DNA from: Klenkia sesuvii
GTDB taxonomy: Bacteria; Actinomycetota; Actinomycetes; Mycobacteriales; Geodermatophilaceae
Assembly (NCBI RefSeq): GCF_037083825.1
Contig: NZ_JBAPLU010000005.1
Coordinates: 181,845-245,844 of the forward strand
DNA length: 64,000 nt
Direction: 5' to 3'
Part shown: piece after piece, positions 49,524-57,812 of the stretch
Numbering within the stretch: position 1 is the stretch's first letter
Layout: every line of letters starts with the position of its first letter
The notes under the pieces: generated by a model
What the model was told of the DNA's origin: nothing
Databases searched by the model: none
What the model saw: the letters and a program-made list of their open reading frames with translations, nothing else
Position numbers and translations under genes: made by a program

Positions 49524-50932
49524 CGCGCGGCCGCCAGCAGCGCACGCGCCTGCGGGGCGTCGGCGGTCAGCTCGCGCACCCGGCCGGTGTGGTCGACGAG
49601 GTCCATGCGTTCCAGCCAGGCCTCGAACTCCGGCGCCGGGCGCAGGCCGAGCACCTGGCGGGCGGTGAGCACGTCCTGGAACGACAGCGACTGGTAGTGC
49701 AGCATCACGTCGTCCGAGCCCGGGACGGCGATGACGAACGAGCACCCGGCCGCGCCGAGCAGCAGCGTCAACGTGTCGGTGTCGTCGGGGTCGACGTCGG
49801 TGTGGTTGGTGTAGCAGACGTCGACGCCCATGGGCAGGCCGAGCAGCTTGCCGCAGAAGTGGTCCTCCAGGCCGGCGCGGATGACCTGCTTGGCGTCGTA
49901 GAGGTACTCCGGCCCGATGAACCCGACGACGGTGTTGACCAGCAGCGGGTCGAAGTGCCGGGCGACGCCGTAGGCGCGGCACTCCAGGGTCTGCTGGTCG
50001 ACCGGCCGGCCGCCGACGCCCAGGTGCGCGCCGGCCGACAGCGCCGACCCCTGCCCGGTCTCGAAGTAGGTGACGTTGCGCCCGACGGTCCCCCGGCCCA
50101 GCTCCAACGCGGCAGAACGGGCCTCGGCCAGCAGGTCCAGCGTCACGCCGAAGCCCTCGTTGCCGCCCTGCGTACCGGCGACGGACTGGAACACCAGGTC
50201 GACGGGGGCGCCCTTCTCCAGCGCCCGCAGCGTGGTGGTGACGTGGGCGAGCACGCACGACTGGGTGGGGATCTCGTAGCGGGTGATGACCGCGTCGACG
50301 AGCTCGAGCAGCGCGATGGTCTGCGCCGGGGAGTCGGTGGCCGGGTTGATGCCGATGACGGCGTCCCCGCTGCCGTGCAGCAGGCCGTCGAGCAGCGAGG
50401 CGGTGACGCCGACGGCGTCGTCGGTGGGGTGGTTGGGCTGCAGCCGCGAGGCCAGCCGGCCGGGCAGGCCGATGGTCGAGCGCAGGCCGGTGATGACCCG
50501 GGTGCGGCGGCCGACGGCGACCAGGTCGGCGTTGCGCATCAGCTTGGAGACGGCGGCGACCATCTCCGGGGTGAGCCCGCGGGCCAGGCCCGAGATGGCC
50601 GGTTCGTCACCCACCGCCGCCCGGGCGAGCAGCCACTCGCGGAAGCCGCCGACGGTCAACGAGCGCACCGGGGCCAGCGCGTCGGCGTCCAGGGTGTCGA
50701 GCACCAGCCGGGTGACGTCGTCCTCGTCGTAGCCGACGACCTGCTCGTCGAGGAACGTGGTCAGCGGCAGGTCGGCGAGCACGGTCTGGGCCGCGACCCG
50801 TTCGGCCTCCGAGGTCGCCGCGCAGCCGGCGAGCACGTCGCCCGAGCGGGCCGGGGTGGCCTTGGCCATGACCTCGACCAGCGTGGGGAACTCGTGGGTG
50901 TGGCCGGCCACCGTTGCCCGGCGCGCACTCAT
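49520..50932 (-). CDS. eutB: Ethanolamine ammonia-lyase heavy (large) chain
   Basis: A 470-residue TIM-barrel catalytic subunit. Signatures visible are FPTLVEVMAKATPARSGDVLAGCAA, VIGINPATDSPAQTIALLEL, ETGQGSALSAGAH, MGVDVCYTNHTDVDPDD and GCSFVIAVPGSDDVMLHYQS. It binds substrate and holds the adenosylcobalamin radical chemistry with EutC. ATG 50932 overlaps the permease stop (ATGA). No eutA reactivase, eutD/eutE or microcompartment shell genes are nearby, so acetaldehyde must be oxidised elsewhere. Confidence 0.96.
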   Translation of the reverse strand: MSARRATVAGHTHEFPTLVEVMAKATPARSGDVLAGCAATSEAERVAAQTVLADLPLTTFLDEQVVGYDEDDVTRLVLDTLDADALAPVRSLTVGGFREWLLARAAVGDEPAISGLARGLTPEMVAAVSKLMRNADLVAVGRRTRVITGLRSTIGLPGRLASRLQPNHPTDDAVGVTASLLDGLLHGSGDAVIGINPATDSPAQTIALLELVDAVITRYEIPTQSCVLAHVTTTLRALEKGAPVDLVFQSVAGTQGGNEGFGVTLDLLAEARSAALELGRGTVGRNVTYFETGQGSALSAGAHLGVGGRPVDQQTLECRAYGVARHFDPLLVNTVVGFIGPEYLYDAKQVIRAGLEDHFCGKLLGLPMGVDVCYTNHTDVDPDDTDTLTLLLGAAGCSFVIAVPGSDDVMLHYQSLSFQDVLTARQVLGLRPAPEFEAWLERMDLVDHTGRVRELTADAPQARALLAAAR

Positions 50933-52341
50933 CGGACGTCGTCCTCGGCCGCGGCCAGCGCCGCGAACTCCTCCTCCGGCGCCGAGGCGACCAGGTGGTG
51001 CCGGCTGTAGAACGCGAAGTAGGCCATGAACAGCCCGAACGCGACCAGCGTCAGACCGGCGGCGAGCGGGTCGACCAGGAAGGTGGCCAGCACCGCGAGG
51101 ACGGCGAGCACGAGGGCGACCGACGTCGTGACGGTGCCGCCCGGCGTCCGGTAGGGGCGCTCGAGGTCGGGCTCGCGGCGGCGCAGCACGACGTGGCTGG
51201 TCATCATCAGCACGTAGGAGAGCGCCGCGCCGAACACCGCCATGTTGAGCAGCACCGCGCCCTGGCCGGTGAGGGTGAGCAGGAACCCGACCACGCCGGG
51301 GACGACGAGCGCCAGCACCGGGGCCTTGCGGCTGTTGGTCACCGACAGCGAGGTGGGCAGGTAACCCGCGCGGGAGAGCGCGAAGGTCTGCCGGCTGTAG
51401 GCGTAGACGATGGAGAAGAAGCTGGCGACGAGGCCGACCAGGCCCATGTAGTTCACGACCGTCTGCAGGGTGCCGGGCTCGAGGCCGTCGACCGGCGGGT
51501 TGGCCGACTCGCTGATGAACTGCGCGCCGCCCGCGCCGGTGGTGAACACGAGCATGAGGACGGCGAGGGTGGCCAGCACCGCCATCGCCGCCACGATGCC
51601 CTTGGGCATGGAGCGCGCCGGGTCCTTGGCCTCCTCGGCCGCCAGCGGCACGCACTCGACGGCGAGGAAGAACCAGATCGCGAACGGGAACGCCGCCCAC
51701 ACGCCGAGCAGGCCGAAGGGCAGCCAGTCCGAGGCCCCGGCGGCGTCGGTGGGCGCGATGTCGGTGAGGTTGGCCGCGTCGAAGTTGGGGATCGCCCCGA
51801 GCAGGAACAGCACGAGCCCGAGGACGGCGACCGCGGCGATGGCCATCATGACCTTGAGGGCCTCGCCGACGCCCATGAGGTGGACGCCGATGAAGAGGGC
51901 GTAGACGGCGAGGTAGACCCACCAGCCGTCGGTGATGCCGAACAGGCCCAGCGACTCGACGTAGCCGCCGATGAAGGTGGCGATCGCGGCCGGGGCGATG
52001 GCGTACTCGAGCAGGACGGCGACGCCGGTGGCGTAGCCGCCCCAGGGGCCGAGCGCGCGGCGGGCGAAGGTGTAGCCACCACCGGCGGTCGGCAGTGCGG
52101 CGCCGAGCTCGGCCAGGCCGAAGACCATGGCGGTGTACATGATCCCCATGAGCACGGTGGCGATGAGCAGGCCGCCGAAGCCACCTTCGGCCAGGCCGAA
52201 GTTCCAGCCGGCGTAGTCGCCGGAGATGACCGCGGCGACGCCGAGCCCGGCCAGCAGCGGCCAGCCCGCCGTCCCGGTGCGCAGTTGCCGCTTGGCGAGG
52301 TAGTCGCTGGTGCCGGGTGTGGTGGTGGGTTCAGCGGTCAC
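50929..52341 (-). CDS. eat: Ethanolamine permease, APC family
   Basis: A 470-residue transporter with about twelve membrane helices. AGLGVAAVISGDYAGWNFGLAEGGFGG and GGGYTFARRALGPWGGYATGVAVLLEYAIAP are hallmarks of the ethanolamine permease subgroup. FFLAVECVPLAAEEAKDPARSMPKG is the TM6-7 motif. GTG 52341 has GGAGG six to seven bases upstream. It is the first gene of the operon and imports ethanolamine for EutBC. Confidence 0.92.
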   Translation of the reverse strand: MTAEPTTTPGTSDYLAKRQLRTGTAGWPLLAGLGVAAVISGDYAGWNFGLAEGGFGGLLIATVLMGIMYTAMVFGLAELGAALPTAGGGYTFARRALGPWGGYATGVAVLLEYAIAPAAIATFIGGYVESLGLFGITDGWWVYLAVYALFIGVHLMGVGEALKVMMAIAAVAVLGLVLFLLGAIPNFDAANLTDIAPTDAAGASDWLPFGLLGVWAAFPFAIWFFLAVECVPLAAEEAKDPARSMPKGIVAAMAVLATLAVLMLVFTTGAGGAQFISESANPPVDGLEPGTLQTVVNYMGLVGLVASFFSIVYAYSRQTFALSRAGYLPTSLSVTNSRKAPVLALVVPGVVGFLLTLTGQGAVLLNMAVFGAALSYVLMMTSHVVLRRREPDLERPYRTPGGTVTTSVALVLAVLAVLATFLVDPLAAGLTLVAFGLFMAYFAFYSRHHLVASAPEEEFAALAAAEDDVR

Positions 52342-52457
52342 GAGCTGCCTCCGGGGGCGTCGGGTGGCGCTCACTGTGGCCCTGCTGTGTTGCGCTGGCA
52401 ATGCCCTCGTGTTGCGCCCCGGCGGCGGTCCGGCTCAGGATGTCGCGGCCCGGCGGG

Positions 52458-53537
52458 TCAGGACGTCGACAGCGGCGCCGCCGGGGTCTCCCGGCCCGGG
52501 TGGTTGAGCTCGCAGACCATCTCGCCGGTGCTGCGGGTAGGGCCGCGCTCGTCGGTGACCTCGATGCGCCCGCGGGCGAGGTAGCGGGCGTAGGACGGCG
52601 CGATCCCCAGGGCGTCGAACTCCTGGCGCGATCCACTGCGCAGGGCACCACCGCCGGCGTCGTCCGCTCGGGCGTAGACGTCGTCGGAGACCAGGGTCGT
52701 CTCCCACTCGACGTCGACCCGGACCGCGGTGGCACCGTCCCGCGCGGTGTAGCTGGCCTGGCGGGGGTACTGCTTGCGGCTCGACGGGTCGGTGAACGCC
52801 TCGACCGAGCACTGCGCGTCGGCGGTGTGCAGCACGAGGTGGCCGTCGGTGTCGAACACGGTGACGAGCGGTTGCCGGTCGAAGCCGAAGCGCTCGGCGG
52901 CGACCAGGTCGAACACCACGGCCGTGTGGGTGTCGGTGCCGACGTGCCCCAGCAGCCAGCGGTGCCACGTGGTCAGCGGGTCGGCGTCGAACCACTGGTG
53001 GTCGTGGTAGCCCTCGCCGGACACCTCGCGGACCACGCCGGCGCGGGTGATCGTGCCCGCGATCGAGCACCGCGGCACCACGAGGTGGTCGAAGAACGCG
53101 CCGCCGCCGTCCCCGTCGTCCAGGGTGATGCGCTCGGGCCGGTGGGGGTCGCACACCGCGGTGTACCGGAGGTCGAGGACCAGGCCCCCGTCGTCGGCCT
53201 CGACGTGCACGCCGTAGCTGGTGAGGTCACCCGCTGCCCGGTGGGGCCCGAAGGGCAGGTCGCACCGGGCGGTGGAGGCCGCTGCCGCCGGCACCGTGCC
53301 GGTGCTCGCATGGACCTCGTTCGACCCGTCCGGTCCGGTGAGCATGACGTTGACGACGGTGGTCCAGCGCTCGGCGTCGTCCGGGTCGACCCCGACCAGG
53401 CAGAAGGCGACGGCGATGCTGGTGCCGTCGTCCAGGCGCCCGTCGAAGTGCCAGAGCTCGGCGTGGCCGTCCCCGGGGACCTGCTGGCGGCCGTCCTGCC
53501 ACACCTCGACCGCCGTGGACCGCTGTGGTCGCGTCAT
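52458..53537 (-). CDS. CrtC/AttH lipocalin-like protein (carotenoid 1,2-hydratase superfamily)
   Basis: A 359-residue soluble protein made of beta-strands. Motifs match the hydroxyneurosporene-synthase-like superfamily: HAELWHFDGRLDDGTSIAVAF, then GEGYHDHQWFD with conserved His/Asp, and HRWLLGHVGTDTHTAVVFDL. No signal peptide is seen. Whether it hydrates a carotenoid or another lipid is unknown; no crt genes are nearby. ATG 53537 overlaps the end of the frameshifted SDR by four bases, so they once formed an operon. Confidence 0.78.
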   Translation of the reverse strand: MTRPQRSTAVEVWQDGRQQVPGDGHAELWHFDGRLDDGTSIAVAFCLVGVDPDDAERWTTVVNVMLTGPDGSNEVHASTGTVPAAAASTARCDLPFGPHRAAGDLTSYGVHVEADDGGLVLDLRYTAVCDPHRPERITLDDGDGGGAFFDHLVVPRCSIAGTITRAGVVREVSGEGYHDHQWFDADPLTTWHRWLLGHVGTDTHTAVVFDLVAAERFGFDRQPLVTVFDTDGHLVLHTADAQCSVEAFTDPSSRKQYPRQASYTARDGATAVRVDVEWETTLVSDDVYARADDAGGGALRSGSRQEFDALGIAPSYARYLARGRIEVTDERGPTRSTGEMVCELNHPGRETPAAPLSTS

Positions 53538-54236
53538 CGCTTCAGCACCTCGGTGCGGAACATCTCCAGGGCGCTCACCGTCAGGCCGGGTGTGGCGACG
53601 GCGGCGACCCGCTGGAGGTAGCGGTCGTCCTCGAGCTGGTCGAGCAGCATCCCCGCCAGGTCCGCGCGGGTGCAGAAGCTGCCCTTGACCTCGTCCTCGG
53701 CGACGGTGCAGCCGCGTGCGGGGGCCGGTGGTCAGGCCGGGCGGGCGCACGACGGTCCAGTCCAGGCCGCTGCCGCGGACGTAGGTCTCCATGCGGACCA
53801 TGTCGTCGTAGACGGTGCGCGCGAACGTGCTGCGCGTGAGCCGGTAGGACGCCCGCTGCACCACGCCGCGCCGGGAGTGCGAGGGGGCGACCCCGGAGGA
53901 GGTGACCACCACCAGGCGCCGCCGGCCGTGCCGCACCATGGACGTGATGAGCAGGTGGGCGCTGGTCGAGTAGACCTCGACCGGACGGCGGGTGAACCGC
54001 GCCCCGATGGCGCAGACGACGGCGTCGGTCCCGGCGACCGCGGCGTCGACGACCGCCGGGTCGGTGGCGTCGCCGGCGACCACGCGCACCCGGTCGTGGG
54101 TGATCGGGAAGTCCTCGGGGTGCCGGGTCAGCGCGTGCACCTCGTACCCGCGGTCGACCGCCTGCTGGACGGTCTCCCGGCCCGTCGGCCCGTTCGCACC
54201 CAGCACCAGCAACCGCCCGGTCGTCTCCGCGCCCAC
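53534..54236 (-). pseudogene. NAD(P)H-binding SDR-like protein, frameshifted near the C-terminus
   Basis: From GTG 54236 the first frame reads LLVLGANGPTGRETVQQAV (NAD(P)-binding), VVCAIGARFTRRPVEVYS, LVVVTSSGVAPSH and LDWTVVRPPGLTTGP. At a run of five Gs on the plus strand (53720-53724) homology shifts frame to RGCTVAEDEVKGSFCTRADLAGML...MFRTEVLKR, ending at 53534. Deleting one G restores a 233-residue protein. It may be a true mutation or a homopolymer error. Atypical SDRs of this type resemble NmrA/YwnB-like regulators or reductases. Confidence 0.8.
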
Positions 54237-54254
54237 AGCTCTCCTCCGCCGAAG

Positions 54255-54270
54255 TAACAGATATCTGTTA
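54255..54270. promoter_or_regulatory. Perfect 16-bp MarR operator
   Basis: TAACAGATATCTGTTA is a perfect palindrome in the 70-bp gap between the divergent SDR-like and marR genes, and AT-rich against a high-GC background. It is the likely binding site of the adjacent MarR protein. Confidence 0.88.
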
Positions 54271-54306
54271 GTCGGTGCGACCGTACCCCGGTGCCAGGAT
54301 GTGCGC

Positions 54307-54756
54307 ATGGACGTGACGGGGACGACGGCCGTGGACCGCCTGGACGGCGTGCTCGCCTGGAACGTCCTGCGCGCGGCCCGGTCGGTGGGCAACCGGCTGG
54401 CCGAGCGGCTGACCGGCCACGGCCTCAACCCGGTGCAGTTCGGGGTGCTGGCGTTCCTGGCCGACCGGACGGCGATGACCACCGCCGAGATCGCCCGCGA
54501 GGTGCTGCTCCGCCCGCAGAGCGTGGCCCCGCTGCTCGACCAGCTCGAGGAGCGGGGCCTGGCCCGGCGCAGCGGCACGCGGGAGAAGGGTCGGCGCAAC
54601 CCCATCGAGATCACCGACGCCGGCCGGGCCGCTCTCGACGGCGCCTGGGCGACCGCCGCGGAGGCCGGTGACCTGAGCGACCTCGGCATCACCGAGCAGG
54701 AGAGCCGGCAGCTCAACGCCCTGCTGCTGCGGATCATCGCGGGCACATCCGGCTGA
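54307..54756 (+). CDS. MarR-family transcriptional regulator
   Basis: A 149-residue winged-helix protein. Helix LNPVQFGVLAFLADRTAMTTAEIAREVLLRPQSVAPLLDQLEERGLARRSG followed by the wing REKGRRNPIEITDAG is the MarR consensus. The divergent SDR-like gene and the intervening perfect palindrome 54255-54270 indicate control of that gene and autoregulation. ATG 54307 is the start. Confidence 0.92.
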   Translation: MDVTGTTAVDRLDGVLAWNVLRAARSVGNRLAERLTGHGLNPVQFGVLAFLADRTAMTTAEIAREVLLRPQSVAPLLDQLEERGLARRSGTREKGRRNPIEITDAGRAALDGAWATAAEAGDLSDLGITEQESRQLNALLLRIIAGTSG

Positions 54757-54836
54757 TTCGACGGGCCGGCGGGCCCGGACCGCGCCGGGGGATGCACAGA
54801 CTGCCGTTGCCGCCCCGCTTCGACGGCCGCGCCTGC

Positions 54837-55352
54837 TCACTCGTCGGGCCCGGGCCCCTCCACCGTCGTCGCGTAGAGGTGGGTGGAGCGGCCGCCGTGG
54901 TCGAGCACGCTCTCCAGCAGCAACCCGGCGCGGAGGGCCACCCGCTGGGAGGACAGGTTCTCGTGGTCGACGATCGCGACCACCCGCTCGATCCCCCGCT
55001 GGTGGGCGTGCTGCACGCAGGCCCGGGCAGCCTCGGCCGCGTAGCCGTGGCCCTGCGCCGCCGTCCGCAGGTGGTAGCCGACCTCGACCTCGTCGCGGCC
55101 GTCGACGTGCTGCATGGTCAGCCCGCAGTCGCCGACGAACTCCCCCGCGTGCGTGCGCACGGCCCACAGCCCGAACCCGAGCTCGGTGTACCGGGCCCGG
55201 TTGCGGTCGATGAGCCGCTGCGCGCCGGTGCGGTCCAGGGGCGCGGGGTAGAACCGCATGACGGCCGGATCGGCGACCATCGCGGCGACGTCGTCGAGGT
55301 CGGCGTCGGTCAGCTCGTCGAGCCGGAGCCGGTCGGTGGTCAGCACGGGCAC
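54837..55352 (-). CDS. GNAT family N-acetyltransferase (RimJ-like)
   Basis: A 171-residue acetyltransferase. VLTTDRLRLDELTDADLDDVAAMVADP is the Acetyltransf_3/RimJ start, EVEVGYHLRTAAQGHGYAAEAARACV the acetyl-CoA pyrophosphate loop, and NLSSQRVALRAGLLLES the C-terminal motif. The substrate is unknown. The GTG at 55352 is chosen by the family N-terminus; upstream codons extend the frame but without similarity. It diverges from the VanZ-like gene. Confidence 0.9.
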   Translation of the reverse strand: MPVLTTDRLRLDELTDADLDDVAAMVADPAVMRFYPAPLDRTGAQRLIDRNRARYTELGFGLWAVRTHAGEFVGDCGLTMQHVDGRDEVEVGYHLRTAAQGHGYAAEAARACVQHAHQRGIERVVAIVDHENLSSQRVALRAGLLLESVLDHGGRSTHLYATTVEGPGPDE

Positions 55353-55485
55353 GGACCCACCCTGCCAGTGCTCAGGTGCAGTGGCGGGTCGGCACGGAGC
55401 GACCGCGCGCCGGGTCGCCGGCGGATGCGCGGCGTCGGGGATGATGTGCCGTCGTCCGATCACCAACCAGAGAGCCACTCGACAC

Positions 55486-56058
55486 GTGTTCCGCCAGGTC
55501 CCGGTGCTGCCGGTCGTCGTCCCGCTGGCCGCGGTCGTCCTCGCGGCGCTGCTGTGGTCATTGCACCGCAGTGGCCGGTGGAGCACCCCGCGCGCCGACG
55601 TGGCCGTCGTGTTGAGCGTGTACGCCGCCGGCATCGTCGCCAACACGGTGTTCCCGGTCTTCCTGGACAAGCCGCGCGCCGACGTGCCGTGGTCGGAGTA
55701 CCTGGTCCTGGACCCGAGGACGGGCTACGAGGTCTCCGACGCCGTCATGAACGTGCTGGTGTTCGTGCCGCTGGGTGTACTCGGGGCACTGGTGCTGGCG
55801 CGGCCGTCGTGGCTGCGGGTGATGGCCGCGGTGGTGGCGTCGACCCTGGCGATCGAGGTTACGCAGTACCTGACCGCCCACCTGCTGGGCGGCGGCCACA
55901 TCGCCGACGTGCACGACCTGTTCTTCAACGTCGTGGGCGGCGCAGTGGGCTACGGCCTGCTGCAGCTCGCGTCCCGGGTGCCCGCCCTGGCCGGGTTCGT
56001 CGACCGCGTCCGCTGGCAGCGCGCGGAGGTCGCGGCGCCGCCTCCGGCGCACCTGTAA
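55486..56058 (+). CDS. VanZ-like family protein
   Basis: A 190-residue integral membrane protein with about five helices. SDAVMNVLVFVPLGVLGALV, LAIEVTQYLTAHLLGGGHIADVHDLFFNVVGGAVGYGL is the VanZ signature with the conserved E-x-x-Q and D-x-x-x-N residues. VanZ-type proteins are linked to teicoplanin resistance or cell-envelope functions, but their activity is not established. GTG 55486 is used; ATG 55444 is in frame and also possible. Confidence 0.88.
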   Translation: MFRQVPVLPVVVPLAAVVLAALLWSLHRSGRWSTPRADVAVVLSVYAAGIVANTVFPVFLDKPRADVPWSEYLVLDPRTGYEVSDAVMNVLVFVPLGVLGALVLARPSWLRVMAAVVASTLAIEVTQYLTAHLLGGGHIADVHDLFFNVVGGAVGYGLLQLASRVPALAGFVDRVRWQRAEVAAPPPAHL

Positions 56059-56111
56059 CCGTTCGGCACCAACCGGACACTCCCCGGGTGTGAGCACGCT
56101 GAGAGGTCGCC

Positions 56112-56657
56112 GTGGGTGACTCCCCCGACGAGCGGTTCGACCGTCTGTGGGCCGACCACGCTGCGGCCGTCGTCCGGTACGCCCGGTCCCGGGTGCTGCC
56201 CGACGACGTGGAGGACGTCGTCGCCGACACCTTCACGGTGGCCTGGCGGAGGCTGGACGAGGTGCCCGAGTTCGGCCTGCCCTGGCTGCTCGGCGTGGCC
56301 CGCGGCGTCGCGGCCAACGCCCGGCGCAGCCGACGGCGCCAGGGCGCGCTGCACGACCGACTCGTCTCCCTGGCGGACGGCACCGTCGAGGACGACGACG
56401 CCTGGCCCTCGCTGGACGACGACAGCAGCACCCTCGCCGCGTTGCGGGCGTTGTCCGAGGCCGACCGTGAGCTGCTGACGCTGCTGGCGTGGCACGGCCT
56501 CACCCAGGACGAGGCGGCACAGGCGCTGGGCTGCTCCCGCGGCGCCCTCAAGGTGCGCCTGCACCGGGCCCGCCGACGCTTCGCCCAGCTCGCAGGGGCG
56601 GCTCGCGACATCGACCAGGACCGGACCCCGGCCCCGCACCGTGGAGGCACCCCGTGA
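56112..56657 (+). CDS. ECF sigma factor (RNA polymerase sigma-70 family)
   Basis: A 181-residue sigma factor. Region 2 is FDRLWADHAAAVVRYARSRVLPDDVEDVVADTFTVAWRRLDEVP followed by WLLGVARGVAANARRSRRR. Region 4 is LSEADRELLTLLAWHGLTQDEAAQALGCSRGALKVRLHRARRRF. GTG 56112 is the start. The downstream membrane protein overlaps by four bases, making the usual sigma/anti-sigma-like pair. Confidence 0.92.
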   Translation: MGDSPDERFDRLWADHAAAVVRYARSRVLPDDVEDVVADTFTVAWRRLDEVPEFGLPWLLGVARGVAANARRSRRRQGALHDRLVSLADGTVEDDDAWPSLDDDSSTLAALRALSEADRELLTLLAWHGLTQDEAAQALGCSRGALKVRLHRARRRFAQLAGAARDIDQDRTPAPHRGGTP

Positions 56658-57805
56658 CCGATCCGCTCCTCGACCGCCTGGCCCAGGCAGCCCCGGCGGA
56701 CCTCGACGACGATCAGCTGGCCGCCCTGCTCACGGGCGCTCGCCGCCGGGTGGACGCCGAGCGCGACGGCGGTCCGGCACCACGGGCGAGGCGACTGCGC
56801 CCGCGCACCCGGGTGGCGCTCGTGGCCGCTGCGGCGGCCGTGCTGACCGCGGTGCCGGTGGTCGTCAGCGTCGTGGGTCAGGACGACGGGACGGGGCCGT
56901 CGGGTCTGTCGGTCGCCGTCGCCCAGAACGGGCAGTTCATCTGCTCGAACGGGTTCGCCACAGCGGTGGACCCGGCGCGGGCCGACGTCCGGCTCCTGCC
57001 TGACCAGCTGCCCACCGGCTGGGAGTACACCCAGATCCTCGTGCGGCACGAGCGGTCGCAGAACTGCGACGTCCCGTCCCTCGTCGCGCTGCAGCTCGAC
57101 CCGAGCGGCGTCGTGACCGGACGCCTCGCGGTCACCGGTCCGGTCGACGCCTACATCAACACGCCGGTGGTGGACCGGGACTCCGTCCCCGACACCGTGT
57201 TCGGCCAGCCCGCGCGGCGGTTCGATCTCGCACCGGACCCCGCCCGCTCGATCGACCACGAGCTCCACCGCTGGGTGTGGTCCGACGACACCGGGCGCCA
57301 GTGGTCGGCCGAGGTCGTCGGGTTCGGGCTCGACGAGGCACGCCGGCAGCTCACCGGTGTCACGGTGGATGGCCCGGCGGTGACCTGGCAGGCGGTGGAC
57401 CCCGGGTGGTCGCTGATCCACCTCCGCACCGGTCCGCCCTACGACCTGCCCACCGGCGGCACCAGCTGGATGGTCAGCGCCAGCGGCGGACTGGAGGGCC
57501 GTGGCTACGACGTGTACGCCAACCCGGAGCCGCACCTCCCCGCAGCCGCGGGTGCGTGGGTCGACGACCGGTTGATCGAGGTCGCCGGCCACCCTGCGGT
57601 CATCAGCCCGGTCCGGGGCAGCGAGGCGGACGGCGGACCACCCGGCTCGGCCGGGTTCCTCACCCTCGCCGTGGACGTCGAGCCCGGCGCCCTGGCGATC
57701 AGCCGCTTCTCCCCCGGCGACCTCGACGCCGTGGAGGCCATGCTGGGCTCGCTGCGCCAGGTGGCCCCCGACGACCCGCGCATCGCCACGTACGGGGAGA
57801 AGTAG
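56654..57805 (+). CDS. Membrane-anchored protein paired with the ECF sigma factor (anti-sigma-like)
   Basis: A 383-residue protein. The cytoplasmic N-terminus (about 1-57, DPLLDRLAQAAPADLDDDQLAALL) precedes one membrane helix (VALVAAAAAVLTAVPVVVSVVG). A large extracytoplasmic domain of unknown fold follows. No HxxxCxxC zinc anti-sigma motif is present. The cytoplasmic part may bind the sigma factor; this is inferred from the overlap (GTGA) and topology, not from a known anti-sigma domain. It ends eight bases before the convergent ybdK. Confidence 0.75.
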   Translation: MTDPLLDRLAQAAPADLDDDQLAALLTGARRRVDAERDGGPAPRARRLRPRTRVALVAAAAAVLTAVPVVVSVVGQDDGTGPSGLSVAVAQNGQFICSNGFATAVDPARADVRLLPDQLPTGWEYTQILVRHERSQNCDVPSLVALQLDPSGVVTGRLAVTGPVDAYINTPVVDRDSVPDTVFGQPARRFDLAPDPARSIDHELHRWVWSDDTGRQWSAEVVGFGLDEARRQLTGVTVDGPAVTWQAVDPGWSLIHLRTGPPYDLPTGGTSWMVSASGGLEGRGYDVYANPEPHLPAAAGAWVDDRLIEVAGHPAVISPVRGSEADGGPPGSAGFLTLAVDVEPGALAISRFSPGDLDAVEAMLGSLRQVAPDDPRIATYGEK

Positions 57806-57812
57806 CCCCCGG

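Noticed and set aside
52458..54797. One 779-codon protein fusing the SDR-like and CrtC-like parts
   Set aside because: The join is caused by a one-base frameshift at the G5 run; the SDR C-terminus continues in another frame and stops at 53534 with an ATGA overlap to the next gene.
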